A stretch of 64,000 nucleotides of DNA from Jiangella sp. DSM 45060. GTDB taxonomy: Bacteria > Actinomycetota > Actinomycetes > Jiangellales > Jiangellaceae. The DNA is taken from positions 6,282,622-6,346,621 of the forward strand of contig NZ_LT629771.1 in NCBI RefSeq assembly GCF_900105175.1. Direction: 5' to 3'. Positions 36,301-44,039 of the stretch are shown piece by piece. The translations under genes were made by a program, and so were the position numbers. The notes beneath the pieces are model-generated. The model had not been told where the DNA came from and did not search any database. It saw only the letters and a program-made list of their open reading frames with translations. Within the stretch, counting starts at the first letter, position 1. Each line of letters opens with the position of its first letter.

Positions 36301-39300
36301 GGTGCCGGGCGGCTCGGTGAGCTCGAACGCGCCGGTGTCCGGGTCGGCCGTCGTCTCGGCGCCGGTCTCCTCGATCCGTACCGTCGCCGCGACCGGCCCG
36401 TCCGGCCCGGTGGCGGTGCCGCGGATGGCGCCGGTCGGATGGAACGCGAACACGGTGCCGCGGACGTCCGCGCTGACCAGCAGTCCACCGGCGTAGGCGG
36501 GCGACGTCGTCACGTTGCCGCCGGCCGGCGCCTCCCAGGCCAGCGCGCCGGTGGCGGCGTCGAGCGCCCAGATGCGGTGGTCCAGCTGCGAGCCGCCGAC
36601 CACGAACCCGTCGTCGGTGACCATGACCGATGCGCTGACCGCGCCCGACACCGCGTACTGCCAGACCTGCTCGCCGGTCTCTCGGTCGTACGCCACGACC
36701 AGCCCGAGGCCGTGCGACCCGGCGATCACCAGGTCGCCGTAGACCGCGGGCGTGCTGCCCTGGCCGTCGCCGTGCGTCGTGGCCTCCCAGAGCAGCGTGC
36801 CGGTGGCCGCGTCGACCGCGAGCAGGCTGCCGCCGCCGTCGCCATCCGTCGTCGGGACGAACACGGTGCCGTCGACGATGCTCGCGCCGCCGATGAAGTA
36901 GTCGCGCTCGCGGGCCAGCGTCCAGCGGAGCGCGCCGGTGGCCGCGTCGAGCGCGATCAGCTCGCCGTCGTCGGCGTTCCCGACGATTGCCAGACCCGCA
37001 CCGACCGCCGGACCGGCGAACACCGAGGTGCCCACGTCGGTGGCCCACAGCTGCTGCCCCGTGGCCGCGTCCAGTGCGAACACGGTGTCCTCGCGGTCCT
37101 GCGACGGGCCGGTGGCCGCGTAGACGACGCCGTCGACGACGCTCGGCGCGGTGTAGACGGTGAGCCGGCCCGGTGTCGGGACCGCCCACCGCTGGGCGCC
37201 GGTCGCCGCGTCCAGCGCGACCAGTCCGCCGTCCAGCCCGCCGCCGGTCACGACGAGGTCGCCGGCCACCGCGGGCGTGCCTCGCAGCGCGTCGCCGGTC
37301 TGGTGCGACCACAGCCGCTCGCCGGTGCCCGCGTCGTAGGCGGACAGCCGGCCGGCGTCGGAGCCGAGGAACACCCGGCCGCCGGAGATGACCGGCGACG
37401 CGAACGTGACGGCGCTGCCCGCGGCGGCGGTCCAGCTCGGCTGCAGCGTCTCGGCCGCCAGGGCGTCGCCGCTCATGCCGCTGCGGGTGGCGTTGTTCTG
37501 GTACTGCGTCCAGCCCGGATCGCTGGGCTGGTCGAGCGCGTCGAGGGCGACGTCGAGGTGGGCGTCGCCGTCGAGCGTCAGCTCCTGGGTGCGCGGCTGG
37601 TGGCCGGCGGCTGTGACCCGCACGGTGTACGTGCCGGCCGCGACGTCGTCGAACCCGAAGCCGCCGTCGGCGCCGGTGGTCGCGGGGTCGAGCGGGGTGC
37701 CGCCGAGCGTGACGCGGGCGTGCGCGACCGGCCCCGCGGGTCCGGTGACGGTTCCCGTGACGGCGTGCGTCGCGGCGGCGTCCAGCCGCGGGTCGAGCGT
37801 CGCCGTTTCGCCGATCGCGACGCTGACCTGCGCCGTCGCCGTCACGTACCCGTACGCCGACGCTGTCACGTCGTGCTCGCCGGCCGCCGTGGGCAGCGCG
37901 TACGTGCCGTCGTCGGCGGTCGTGGTCGTGTCGTCGCCAGCGGTGATCGTGACGCCGCCGAGCGGGTCCCCGTCGCCGTCGGTGACCGTCCCGGCGATCG
38001 TGCCCGAGTAGGCCGCCCGGGTGACCGCGGCGAACGCGTCGACGATGCCGGCGCCGTAGCTGTCGTTCGGCAGGTCGCCCATGTGCGGCTCGGTGCGCGC
38101 GGTGTCCTCGAGCAGCGCGCGGACGTCGTCGATGGTGAGGCCCGGGTTGGCCGACAGCATCAGCGCGACGACGCCGGTGGCGTGCGGCGCGGCCATCGAG
38201 GTGCCGGAGATGGTGTGATAGCCGTCGTCCTCACCGTCCGGGAGGTCCCGCGGCCAGGTCGACCGGATGCCGGCGCCGGGCGCGCTGACCTGTGGTTTCC
38301 GGTACCGCTCGCCGTCCCAGACGGCCGGGCCGCGGCTGGAGAAGCTCGCGACGACGTCGTTGACGTCGGTGGCGCCGATGCCGATGGCGTTCGGGAAGCT
38401 GGCCGGCGAGCCGACCGTGCCCGGCGCCGGGCCGTTGTTGCCGTTGGCGAAGATCGGCACGATGCCGGCCGCCTCCCACGCGGCCACGTCGTCCCAGAAC
38501 GTCGTCGCGCCGCCCGCGTCGGAGCCCCACGAGTTGTTCACGACGTCGGGCGCGGCAGCTGGGTCGCCGCCGGGTGCGAGCATCCACTGGAAGCCGTCGT
38601 GGATGATCGACTCGGTGGTGCTGCCGGAGTCGCGGAAGATCTTCGCCGCGATCCAGGTGGCGCCCGGCGCGACGCCGGTGAGCTCGCCGGGCGCGGTGCC
38701 GACGATGCTGCCGGTGACGTGCGTGCCGTGCCCGCTGCCGTCGCCGGGCGCCGGGTAGTTCTCGCCGGTCGGGACGTACCAGCTCTGTGCAGGGTCGCCG
38801 GTCGTGCCCCGCCACGACGCGCTGAGCGCCGGGTGCCCGCCGTCCGCGCCGCCGTCCATGATCCCGACGACGACGCCCTCGCCACGCACGCCGTACTCGC
38901 CCCAGACATCCGGCGCGTGAATCTTCTCCAGGCTCCAGCTCGGCAGCAGCGGCTCGCCGGGACCGGGCTCGATCGGTTCCTCGAGCGTGATCTCCTCGTC
39001 CAGCTCGATGCTCTGGACGTCGGGGTGGCTCTCCAGCGCGGCCAGTGTCGCGGCGTCGACCGTGGCGGCGATGCCGTTGAAGATCCAGTACGGGGTGACG
39101 GCGGTGGCTCCGCTGCCGGCGAGCAGGTCGAGCACGGCCGGCTGCGTCGCGTCGGCGGTGTCCTGGAGCTCGGTGACGACGGTCTCGGCACGGGCCGCGC
39201 TGGCCTGCTCGGCGACGGCGCGTTCCGCCTCGGGCCCGGTGGAGCGCAGGCCAGCCCGCGCGTCCTGCGCGGCCGCCGTCGCCGCGTCGTCGGCCCGCTC

Positions 39301-39738
39301 GGCGACGGCGGCGAGGTCGGCCTGGTCGCGCAGCCGGATGATCACCGGGACGGTGCCGCCGTCGGCCGCGGCCGAGCGGACGGCCGCCTCGACGCCGGCC
39401 GGTGCCGCGCCATCCCCGTCCGCCGCGCCGTCCCCGCCGACCCCGCTCTCGCCGCCCGCCGCGCTGTCGCCGTTGTCCGGCGCGCTGCTCCCGGGGTCCG
39501 GCGCGCTGCTCCCGGGCGCGGCGTCGTCGTCCAGGCCGGCGCCGAAGCCGGCCGGATCGATCGGCAGGCCGGCGGTCAGGTCGGCCGCGACGCCGTCGGT
39601 CGCGTCGGCGGCCTTCGTGACTGCCGCCCGCACCGGAAGTGATCCGGACGCCGTCGCCGTCGGCGGTGCCACCCCCAGCGCCAGCAGCGGCGCCAGGAGC
39701 AGCGCGGATGAGCGAGCAAGCAGGGTGCGCACTGGCAT
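30316..39738 (-). CDS. Giant secreted subtilisin-like (S8) serine protease with PQQ propeller and five repeated modules
   Basis: 3140 residues. Signal peptide at 1-30; Asp/Gly/Ser-rich linker and I9-like prodomain to about 255. The S8 domain at 285-575 has Asp295 (GIMDGGADG), His337 (GSGHGTH), oxyanion Asn near 402 (NNSWG) and Ser514 (GTSMAAPHA), as in bacillopeptidase F. Then come two carboxypeptidase-regulatory-like domains, a PQQ-type beta propeller at about 740-1100, and five modules of about 370 residues (two regulatory-like domains plus one ThuA-like domain each) to about 2956. The end is an Ig-like domain and a 90-residue C-terminal domain. There is no LPXTG or transmembrane anchor, so it is probably released. 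The ATG at 39738 gives the signal peptide. Protease activity is well supported; the role of the C-terminal array is unknown. Confidence 0.92.
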   Translation of the reverse strand: MPVRTLLARSSALLLAPLLALGVAPPTATASGSLPVRAAVTKAADATDGVAADLTAGLPIDPAGFGAGLDDDAAPGSSAPDPGSSAPDNGDSAAGGESGVGGDGAADGDGAAPAGVEAAVRSAAADGGTVPVIIRLRDQADLAAVAERADDAATAAAQDARAGLRSTGPEAERAVAEQASAARAETVVTELQDTADATQPAVLDLLAGSGATAVTPYWIFNGIAATVDAATLAALESHPDVQSIELDEEITLEEPIEPGPGEPLLPSWSLEKIHAPDVWGEYGVRGEGVVVGIMDGGADGGHPALSASWRGTTGDPAQSWYVPTGENYPAPGDGSGHGTHVTGSIVGTAPGELTGVAPGATWIAAKIFRDSGSTTESIIHDGFQWMLAPGGDPAAAPDVVNNSWGSDAGGATTFWDDVAAWEAAGIVPIFANGNNGPAPGTVGSPASFPNAIGIGATDVNDVVASFSSRGPAVWDGERYRKPQVSAPGAGIRSTWPRDLPDGEDDGYHTISGTSMAAPHATGVVALMLSANPGLTIDDVRALLEDTARTEPHMGDLPNDSYGAGIVDAFAAVTRAAYSGTIAGTVTDGDGDPLGGVTITAGDDTTTTADDGTYALPTAAGEHDVTASAYGYVTATAQVSVAIGETATLDPRLDAAATHAVTGTVTGPAGPVAHARVTLGGTPLDPATTGADGGFGFDDVAAGTYTVRVTAAGHQPRTQELTLDGDAHLDVALDALDQPSDPGWTQYQNNATRSGMSGDALAAETLQPSWTAAAGSAVTFASPVISGGRVFLGSDAGRLSAYDAGTGERLWSHQTGDALRGTPAVAGDLVVTGGGLDGGLVALDAATGAQRWAVPTPGRLTVYTAPSVVDGVVYAATGPSQDREDTVFALDAATGQQLWATDVGTSVFAGPAVGAGLAIVGNADDGELIALDAATGALRWTLARERDYFIGGASIVDGTVFVPTTDGDGGGSLLAVDAATGTLLWEATTHGDGQGSTPAVYGDLVIAGSHGLGLVVAYDRETGEQVWQYAVSGAVSASVMVTDDGFVVGGSQLDHRIWALDAATGALAWEAPAGGNVTTSPAYAGGLLVSADVRGTVFAFHPTGAIRGTATGPDGPVAATVRIEETGAETTADPDTGAFELTEPPGTYTVTVASYGLSTHTETVELAAGATVTIDAALTAVETGAVGGVVRDEAGAALPGVTVTLAGTPLDPTTTGADGGYGFDGVAAGTYTVTAELPGYAPLRQRVTVAAGQSTTADLTLTKYEVAVVGDDRGRILAVLEDLGFAAQAADYADVAARPADFEVVVANGADGTEPGQEAFDAFLAATDTAGTSVVWLDQWSLGWGAINHLIDYTGDPQDAPDELSGSGRVSLLPTTEHPLTAGLALGERTELLVTGSAWSAFSGYSGVTVAELHTDETGAAGGGIGYAPRGTGSAHVLLSSLAAAASWGIPDDDWLPPAFTILDNAVRYAADAEFGLVTGTVADETGAPLAGVTVAAGGHDATTAADGGYRLLLEPGDHTVRFTRPGSTPVERNVAVTAGGTLTVDATLAGSGLGAIRGTVTSGRDGAPVAGAQVAVTGTDLTTSTDAAGTYALADVPGGTYELRVSAAGHFTATAAVEVVAGQEAVADVELAPSPRVGVIGDYGSDGIVALLTAAEIAAEPIAFTDAARVGEFDLVVFNDPPDPGAATFLGFLDAMDAAQVSGLFPDDRFSSDGGARLLRKYLGDPAGSTPISGEGLVSFAPTRPDHPLFAGLSAQPEILLADRYSAAIVGYSGTPLAHTVTEEGGDRGVGAAFTARTPGSVHLLLSGLAATVLQSPAEDWTDEGRALYVNAVRWAAAPGLGSVEGTVRGADGVPVPATIEVAQTGRTVSADAAGAYVVPLEAGDYTLRISAFGYKPAEHAVAVARNGVTALDVELTPADTGTIRGRITGETDITGPSALGDPIAGATVALLGTPLTTTTADDGTYALGLVEPGDYEVEVVADGHVRTRVEVTVEVGGEAAGDAELRSSPSVGVLDDYQGRLAAYLTYWGYEPRALTWADTAAVGDLDLVVGNFASFSGFDPGAAGWAAFDDALNRASVPAIWLDQFGRGAFRYLSGYDGDPGAEGEGRDDGAVTASAAMPEHPLLAGLPATFPLMEADAEFSWFDDFSGTTVATVRGDDGSGGGLAGVRHRGARAVDVLIGTLSVSSYGYPAYGTQAGLAWAPEAERLLRNALGYALDGERLGAEVRGTLTDATGTALTGTVTVAETGETVPARSGDGSFVVPLAPGTWTLRAESFGHVAAEAPVTVAAGQVLTRPIALAARPAGTLAGTVVGPDGAAVGGAQVELLGSPLATTTAADGTFTVPGVPADTWTLRVTAAGFQAAERPVTVPDGATATVDVRLRASLPVAVVKDLSSSITGLLQGEGYAVEQVSGAQLAGLAERVGDFRLIVFNGTVLTSEREAFGAVADAAEAAGVSVIYAGQWGGYAIGALSDLRGDPADVAYDFVPEVVDVVPSAAHPIFAGYAPGEPVPLLVNPGGNQQYLTWSGYSGTTVGSLRAADGTVLGDAFGYRFTSGTSVEILLGGLAASSYGRPGDRWTDAAADLYLNAVAWATEARQAQVTGVVTADGVPVSGATVTAVEAAVSATTDASGGYVLGLAAGTHTIRVEAFGYAPATRTVEVPASGTVTLDVALTPLPRGSVAGTVTSADGDPLAGAVLTATGPDGWTATTGDTGAYAVDGLLEGAYSVTVTAAGHLPATASVTVTADATATLDVSLEPLDVGVLGDVGGAVTGFLRSEGVAAAPLDWTVAAGSLDDYEVVVVNGGEPDRATFDGVLTAADAAETSLVFTGTWGVGQGGVRLLEAYTDRVVVGAQGYGEGPVTIAGFDPAHDLFAGLSDPATLITDGGYYSALASYAGRPLASLSSPAGGIAAGYDWRTARSVEVVLSASAVTGAVGPGRGWTEDGGRLLLNAVDWARDATLTAPGTPSLTAPAVTVTGTVEASGTADWPSTVTVLAGGEPVATAVTATDGSWRAAVPVTVGPNELTAVAANAAGESAASAPAAVERWAPEWAVTGSGRIRPVTLAFDGPSAPGAPADAAVLVVRDATGAEVARHDLRWVGVRYLHVLSGLPGGTYTLSAELDVDGLALLVPGPELTLPGR
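30870..36440 (-). repeat. Five ~1.1-kb repeated coding modules inside the subtilase gene
   Basis: Each module encodes two carboxypeptidase-regulatory-like beta domains (consensus GTVTD-x-DG-x-PLAGVTV) and a ThuA-like domain marked by a (D/N)xxVVxN strand, an HPLxAGL turn and a closing LxLNAVxWA helix. Starts fall near residues 1100, 1470, 1833, 2218 and 2591, a remarkably even spacing. The copies are diverged at sequence level, so the expansion is old. Confidence 0.8.
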
Positions 39739-39887
39739 GGTGACCGCCCTTCACCACGAAGTCAGCACCCGACGGCCCGAACGATCCGGACAATCGGTGC
39801 ATTGTGGTGCGCAACGGTATAGACCAGTTAGGCGCGATGTAAAGACCAGCCGATGACGATCACGTGACCGGTTACTGCCAGTGGCGG

Positions 39888-40850
39888 CTACCCGACAGCG
39901 TGCGCCGCCCGGTACGCCGTCGGCGCGAGACCGGTCTGCCGGCGGAAGTGTTGGCGCAGGTTGGCGGAGGTGCCGAAGCCGGCCGCGCGGGCGATCTCGG
40001 CGACGTCCAGGGCGGTGGTCTCCAGCAGCGCGCGGGCGTGGTCGATGCGTTCGTGGTGCAGCCAGCGCAGCGGCGTGGTGCCGGTCTCGGCGAGGAAGCG
40101 GCGGTGGAAGGTGCTCGGGCTCATCGCGGCCCGGCCGGCCAGCTCGGCGACGGTGAGCGGGCGGTCGAGGTGCGCCGTCGCCCACTCCATCGCGCCGGCC
40201 AGCGTCGCCTCGCCGGGCCGTGGCACCGGCCGCTCGATGAACTGCTGCTGGCCACCCTCGCGGTGCGCCGGGAACACCAGCCGGCGGCTCACGGCACTGG
40301 CGACGGCGGCGCCGTGGTCGGACCGGATGATGTGCAGGCCGAGGTCCATCGCCGCCGCGCTGCCGGCCGCCGTCAGCACCTGGCCGTCGTCGACGAACAG
40401 CACGTTCGGCCGCAGGTCGACGGCCGGGTAGCGGCGGCGGAACCGGTCGGCCCAGCGCCAGTGAGTGGTGACGGTGTGCCCGTCGAGCAGGCCGGCCTCG
40501 GCCAGCGTGAACGCGCCGGTGCAGAAGCTCACCAGGCGCGCGCCCCGGTGCTGGGCCGCGCGCAGCGCCTCGTGCACGTCGGCGCCGAAGCCACGCTCGG
40601 GGTCGGGCCGGTTCGGCGCGATCACGGTGTCGGCCGCCGCGACGTCGTCCAGCGTGCCGGGGCAGCGCATGGTGAACAGGCCCTCGCGGACGTCCAGCTC
40701 GCCGGCGGCCGAGCAGACCACGAAGTCGTACCAGCCGACGTCCAGCTCGGGTCGGCTGATGCCGAACAGCTCCATGCCGACCGCCATCTCCAGCGGGTTG
40801 GCGCCAGGCCCGACGAGCAGTGCGACGCGGTGCGAGAATCCTTGCGGCAT
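39888..40850 (-). CDS. GlxA-type AraC-family transcriptional regulator
   Basis: 320 residues. An N-terminal DJ-1/PfpI-like domain has the SFCTGAFTLAEAGLLDG nucleophile-elbow region at about residues 108-124. A C-terminal AraC HTH pair follows at about 215-315 (LTVAELAGRAAMSPSTFHRRF and VAEIARAAGFGTSANLRQHFRRQTGLAPTAYR). It is divergent from the cupin gene with 51 bp between starts, so it likely controls that gene. Confidence 0.9.
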   Translation of the reverse strand: MPQGFSHRVALLVGPGANPLEMAVGMELFGISRPELDVGWYDFVVCSAAGELDVREGLFTMRCPGTLDDVAAADTVIAPNRPDPERGFGADVHEALRAAQHRGARLVSFCTGAFTLAEAGLLDGHTVTTHWRWADRFRRRYPAVDLRPNVLFVDDGQVLTAAGSAAAMDLGLHIIRSDHGAAVASAVSRRLVFPAHREGGQQQFIERPVPRPGEATLAGAMEWATAHLDRPLTVAELAGRAAMSPSTFHRRFLAETGTTPLRWLHHERIDHARALLETTALDVAEIARAAGFGTSANLRQHFRRQTGLAPTAYRAAHAVG

Positions 40851-40901
40851 ATGCCATTCCTACTACTCGCCGGGCGCCGCCGCAGCAGCCAGGCTGGTGT
40901 C

Positions 40902-41309
40902 ATGACCACATCCGCACCTGTCAGCCTCGACGCCGCCCTCGCCTCGTTCGACGACCTGTGGAGCCCGCGCATCGTCACGCGGGTCAACGACTACGACGTC
41001 CGCATCGCCAAGGTGGCCGGCGAGTTCGTCTGGCACGCGCACGACGACACCGACGAGTTCTTCCTGGTCCTGGACGGCGAGCTGACCATCGCGCTGCGCC
41101 TTCCCGCCGACGGCGGCCGCGAGTCCGCGGTGACCCTGCGCCGCGGCGACGTGTTCGTCGTCCCGCGCGGCACCGAGCACCGCCCGTCGTCGGCCGACGG
41201 CGCGTCGATCCTCATGTTCGAACCGACCGGCACCGTCAACACCGGCGACCACGAGGGCGACGTGCCGGAGCACATCACCCGCACGACCGGGAGCGCGCTG
41301 GCGGGCTAG
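40902..41309 (+). CDS. Cupin-domain protein
   Basis: 135-residue single-cupin protein with metal-binding residues in WHAHDDTDEFFLVLDGEL (His, His, Glu) and a second motif with RGTEHRPSS. Substrate unknown; some homologues are dioxygenases or sugar isomerases. It is divergently transcribed from the GlxA-type regulator, and its stop overlaps the convergent nitroreductase stop. Confidence 0.85.
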   Translation: MTTSAPVSLDAALASFDDLWSPRIVTRVNDYDVRIAKVAGEFVWHAHDDTDEFFLVLDGELTIALRLPADGGRESAVTLRRGDVFVVPRGTEHRPSSADGASILMFEPTGTVNTGDHEGDVPEHITRTTGSALAG

Positions 41310-41959
41310 GACACGAGCGGCTCACCCCAGCGGTCGAGGTAGCTGAGCTCCTCGACCGGCTGGCGGGTGCCGGGCTTGAAGTCGCGCGTCGTGGTGTAGG
41401 CGACGGGGAGCAGCCCGACCTGGGTGACGTCGTCGGGGATGCCGAGGATGCGGGCCGCCTCGGCCTCCTTGACCAGGTGGTACGACGTGAGGGTGGAGCC
41501 GAGGCCGCGGGAGCGCAGCGCCAGCTGGAAGCTCCACACCGCCGGGAAGATGCCGCCGTAGAAGACGGAGTCGGCGGCGTTGGTGCCGTGCGGCCGCCCC
41601 TGCACGCACGGGATGACGAACACCGGCACCCGCTCGATGACGTCCACGAGGTACTGGCCGGACTCGAGGATGCGCTTCATCGGCTGCTCGTCGGCCGCGG
41701 CGCCGGCGGCCTCGCGGCGGCGGCGCATGTACGCGGAGCCGATCTCGCGGAAGATGGCGCCCAGCTGGTGACGCAGCTCCTGGTCGCGCACCACCAGCCA
41801 GCGCCAGCTCTGCGCCGCGCCCGGGGTGGGCGCCTGCACGGCGAGGCGCAGGCACTCGGTGATGACCTCGGGCTCGACCTCGCGGTCGAGGTCGAGCTTG
41901 CGCCGCACCGCGCGCGTGGTGCTGAGCAGATGGTCGGTGACGGCGGTGTCCATGTGCAT
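41306..41959 (-). CDS. Nitroreductase-family FMN-dependent oxidoreductase
   Basis: 217 residues. The FMN-binding RAVRRKLDLDREV and SGAA-like APTPGAAQSWRWLVVRD regions are at the N-terminus, and a GLGSTLTSYHL segment lines the active site. Such flavoproteins reduce nitro groups, quinones or heterocycles with NAD(P)H. No partner genes point to a substrate. Confidence 0.85.
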   Translation of the reverse strand: MHMDTAVTDHLLSTTRAVRRKLDLDREVEPEVITECLRLAVQAPTPGAAQSWRWLVVRDQELRHQLGAIFREIGSAYMRRRREAAGAAADEQPMKRILESGQYLVDVIERVPVFVIPCVQGRPHGTNAADSVFYGGIFPAVWSFQLALRSRGLGSTLTSYHLVKEAEAARILGIPDDVTQVGLLPVAYTTTRDFKPGTRQPVEELSYLDRWGEPLVS

Positions 41960-41979
41960 CTCGATCCCTCCAACACTCT

Positions 41980-42873
41980 CTACGGTTGGACGTCTCGGTC
42001 CGGGATCGTGGCCAGAAACTCCTCGATCGCACCGACCGCGCGCCGTTCCAGGCCGGCTTCCTCGTCCGGATCGGTGGCGAGGAAGCGGGCGTAGCTACGG
42101 GGGCCGATGGCCTCGACATCGGCGAACGCCGTCCGAAGATCGTCAAGCGCAGCTCCGGTCTCGGGTGCGTCGAACGCCGGCCTCTCGGCGAAGGCCGTCG
42201 CGGCCGCGCTGGGGCCGCCCGGCCAGCTCTCGATTAGCCAGACGATGTCGTACGCGTCCTTCTGCTTGTCACGCCCGAGCAGGGCTTGCGTCTTCGCCAC
42301 GACGAAGGCGACAGGGCCGGTGCAGCGAAGGTCGATCGGGACCCGGCCCTTCCCGTCGGGCAGCACGACGTCCCGCCGGAGAAGCTCGACGTCCTCGGTC
42401 AAGATTCCGCCGGCGGCCAGCGACAGCGCGGAGAGGGTGCCACCGAGATTCTGCTTCCCGACGGGATTCTCGGCGGACTTCGGTCGCCAGATCCTTCCGG
42501 CCGGCCGATCGGGTCCGGCTGGGCAGAAGAACTCGACGATCATCGGGACATCGCCGCGGCGCACCCAGCGGAAGGACGCCTCACCCGCCACGAAGCCCAT
42601 CCGCCTGAGGATGGTCTCGATTCGCTCGTAAGTCCCCGTGTCGCCGTCGACGAGTGCGAGGCTCAGGCAGAGGTCGACATCGGCGGTGCCGATGTGCGGT
42701 TCAATCCCGGGATCAAGCACCGGCACAAGCAGGCTTGGCACCAGTCCGCCGATGAGCACGAGGTGCTGTGCGGCGAAACCGGTCGCGCGAACGATGTCCG
42801 CTGCCTGAGCGAGGACGAGATCGGCTGACGCCGGGTCGTACTGCGTGCGGTGACGGCCGTCGGGCTCAGTCAA
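41980..42873 (-). CDS. Nucleotidyltransferase, AbiEii-like toxin
   Basis: 297 residues. The nucleotidyltransferase core shows LVLIGG, then HIGTADVDLCLSLAL with the metal-binding Asp pair, and a later conserved FVVAKTQALLGRDKQKDAYDIVWLI segment with the Lys and Asp typical of AbiEii-like proteins. In type IV systems such toxins add nucleotides to tRNA or other targets. I chose the TTG at 42873 because AAGGAG sits 7 nt upstream and it overlaps the antitoxin gene by 8 bp. The order antitoxin-toxin and the overlap match AbiE operons. Its target and phage-defence role here are inferred. Confidence 0.75.
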   Translation of the reverse strand: MTEPDGRHRTQYDPASADLVLAQAADIVRATGFAAQHLVLIGGLVPSLLVPVLDPGIEPHIGTADVDLCLSLALVDGDTGTYERIETILRRMGFVAGEASFRWVRRGDVPMIVEFFCPAGPDRPAGRIWRPKSAENPVGKQNLGGTLSALSLAAGGILTEDVELLRRDVVLPDGKGRVPIDLRCTGPVAFVVAKTQALLGRDKQKDAYDIVWLIESWPGGPSAAATAFAERPAFDAPETGAALDDLRTAFADVEAIGPRSYARFLATDPDEEAGLERRAVGAIEEFLATIPDRDVQP

Positions 42874-43903
42874 GGGCCTGCTCCTTGAACAGTTCGGCAG
42901 CGTCGGCGGTGCGGCCACCCTGTCGCACCATGTCCAACCAGATGCGCACCCTCGGGGCGACGTGCACTCGGCCGGCGTCCTCACTGCGGTAGGTGCCCAG
43001 CTCGCCGGAGTCGGTCCAGAGCTCAAGATTCATACCTCGCCCGGCCTCGTCCGCGTCGAGCGGTTCCAGGCCGAGAACCGCCAAGGTCTGCGCAGCGCCA
43101 CCTGGGCTGACCCTGACCTGGAGCACCCGAGGACTGGTGAGCACGGCGTGCCCGAGCGCAACGGCGCCACTGGTCGCGGTGAGCGCGTACGTCACCTCCG
43201 CCTCTGAAGCTCGCGCGACGAAACGTTCGATGAGGTCGTCGAACGTACGCGCGTACAGGTAGCCGGCAGCTGCTTCCGGTCGTCGGCGGCCCCGTTCGAC
43301 ACCAGCGAGCCACTCGAGTGTCTCGTCGCGATCCCGGAGGTACCTGCGCATCTTGGGGCCGACGCCCTGAACCCGGACCAGGTGGTTTCGCTCCATGATC
43401 TTCAGCACGTTGTGGGCCTGACCGGTGGACAACGCCGCCTCTTTGGCCAGAACGGAGACACTCCACGGCGCTCCGGGGGCCGACAGCATGGTCTGCACGC
43501 CCCGGATGCTGGCCACCCCGAGCCCGGGCTCCGTCACCCGGTACGAGCGGGTGACCTTCCGGGTTCCGTGATCGACGTGGAAGTAGAGGCCGGGCCAACT
43601 GAGGTGGACTGCCCCCCGTGCGTCGCACCAGGAGAGACCGGCCTGCTCGATGCCGTCCCGCTCAGAGTCACTGAGACTCGCGGCAACGACCAGGCCGACC
43701 GTTCCCGGCTTCGGCCGAAGCTCCTGGAGCTCGAGCCCATTCGGCGTTCGTGGCGGTCGCGCCAGGATGGTGAGGCGGCGTTCGTCGCCATTCAGTTCGA
43801 TTCGCTCGTAGTTTCCGGTGGTCACAACGAACTCAGGAATGCTCGCCAGAGCCGCCCAATAGAGCGGGGGCGACTCCGACGGGAGCTGTACCTTACCCCT
43901 CAC
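42866..43903 (-). CDS. AbiEi-like antitoxin / winged-helix transcription regulator
   Basis: 345 residues. The middle holds a winged HTH at about 150-205 (SVLAKEAALSTGQAHNVLKIMERNHLV), and the flanks form a beta-rich N-terminal part and a larger C-terminal domain, as in AbiEi_2-type antitoxins. It would repress its own operon and neutralise the adjacent toxin. Start GTG at 43903, from context. Base composition looks less GC-rich than the flanks, suggesting transfer. Confidence 0.65.
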   Translation of the reverse strand: MRGKVQLPSESPPLYWAALASIPEFVVTTGNYERIELNGDERRLTILARPPRTPNGLELQELRPKPGTVGLVVAASLSDSERDGIEQAGLSWCDARGAVHLSWPGLYFHVDHGTRKVTRSYRVTEPGLGVASIRGVQTMLSAPGAPWSVSVLAKEAALSTGQAHNVLKIMERNHLVRVQGVGPKMRRYLRDRDETLEWLAGVERGRRRPEAAAGYLYARTFDDLIERFVARASEAEVTYALTATSGAVALGHAVLTSPRVLQVRVSPGGAAQTLAVLGLEPLDADEAGRGMNLELWTDSGELGTYRSEDAGRVHVAPRVRIWLDMVRQGGRTADAAELFKEQALD

Positions 43904-44039
43904 CCAGTCGCACCCTTCACCGAGGAGTGAATGCTGTGCCCGAATGAATGGTAGCCCTGGCGGCTGAGCCGGACAAGTCGCTCCTCAAGCGCGCTACGGG
44001 CGCCGAAGCCTAGGCCGGAAAGCGTCGGCCGGCACAGCG

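Noticed and set aside
32242-39642. A 2466-codon open frame antisense to the giant protease gene, and many other long antisense frames
   Set aside because: In DNA with nearly all G/C third positions, stop codons are rare in antisense frames. The antisense product is low-complexity Arg/Gly/Ala/Val with no domain, while the sense protein has clear domains.
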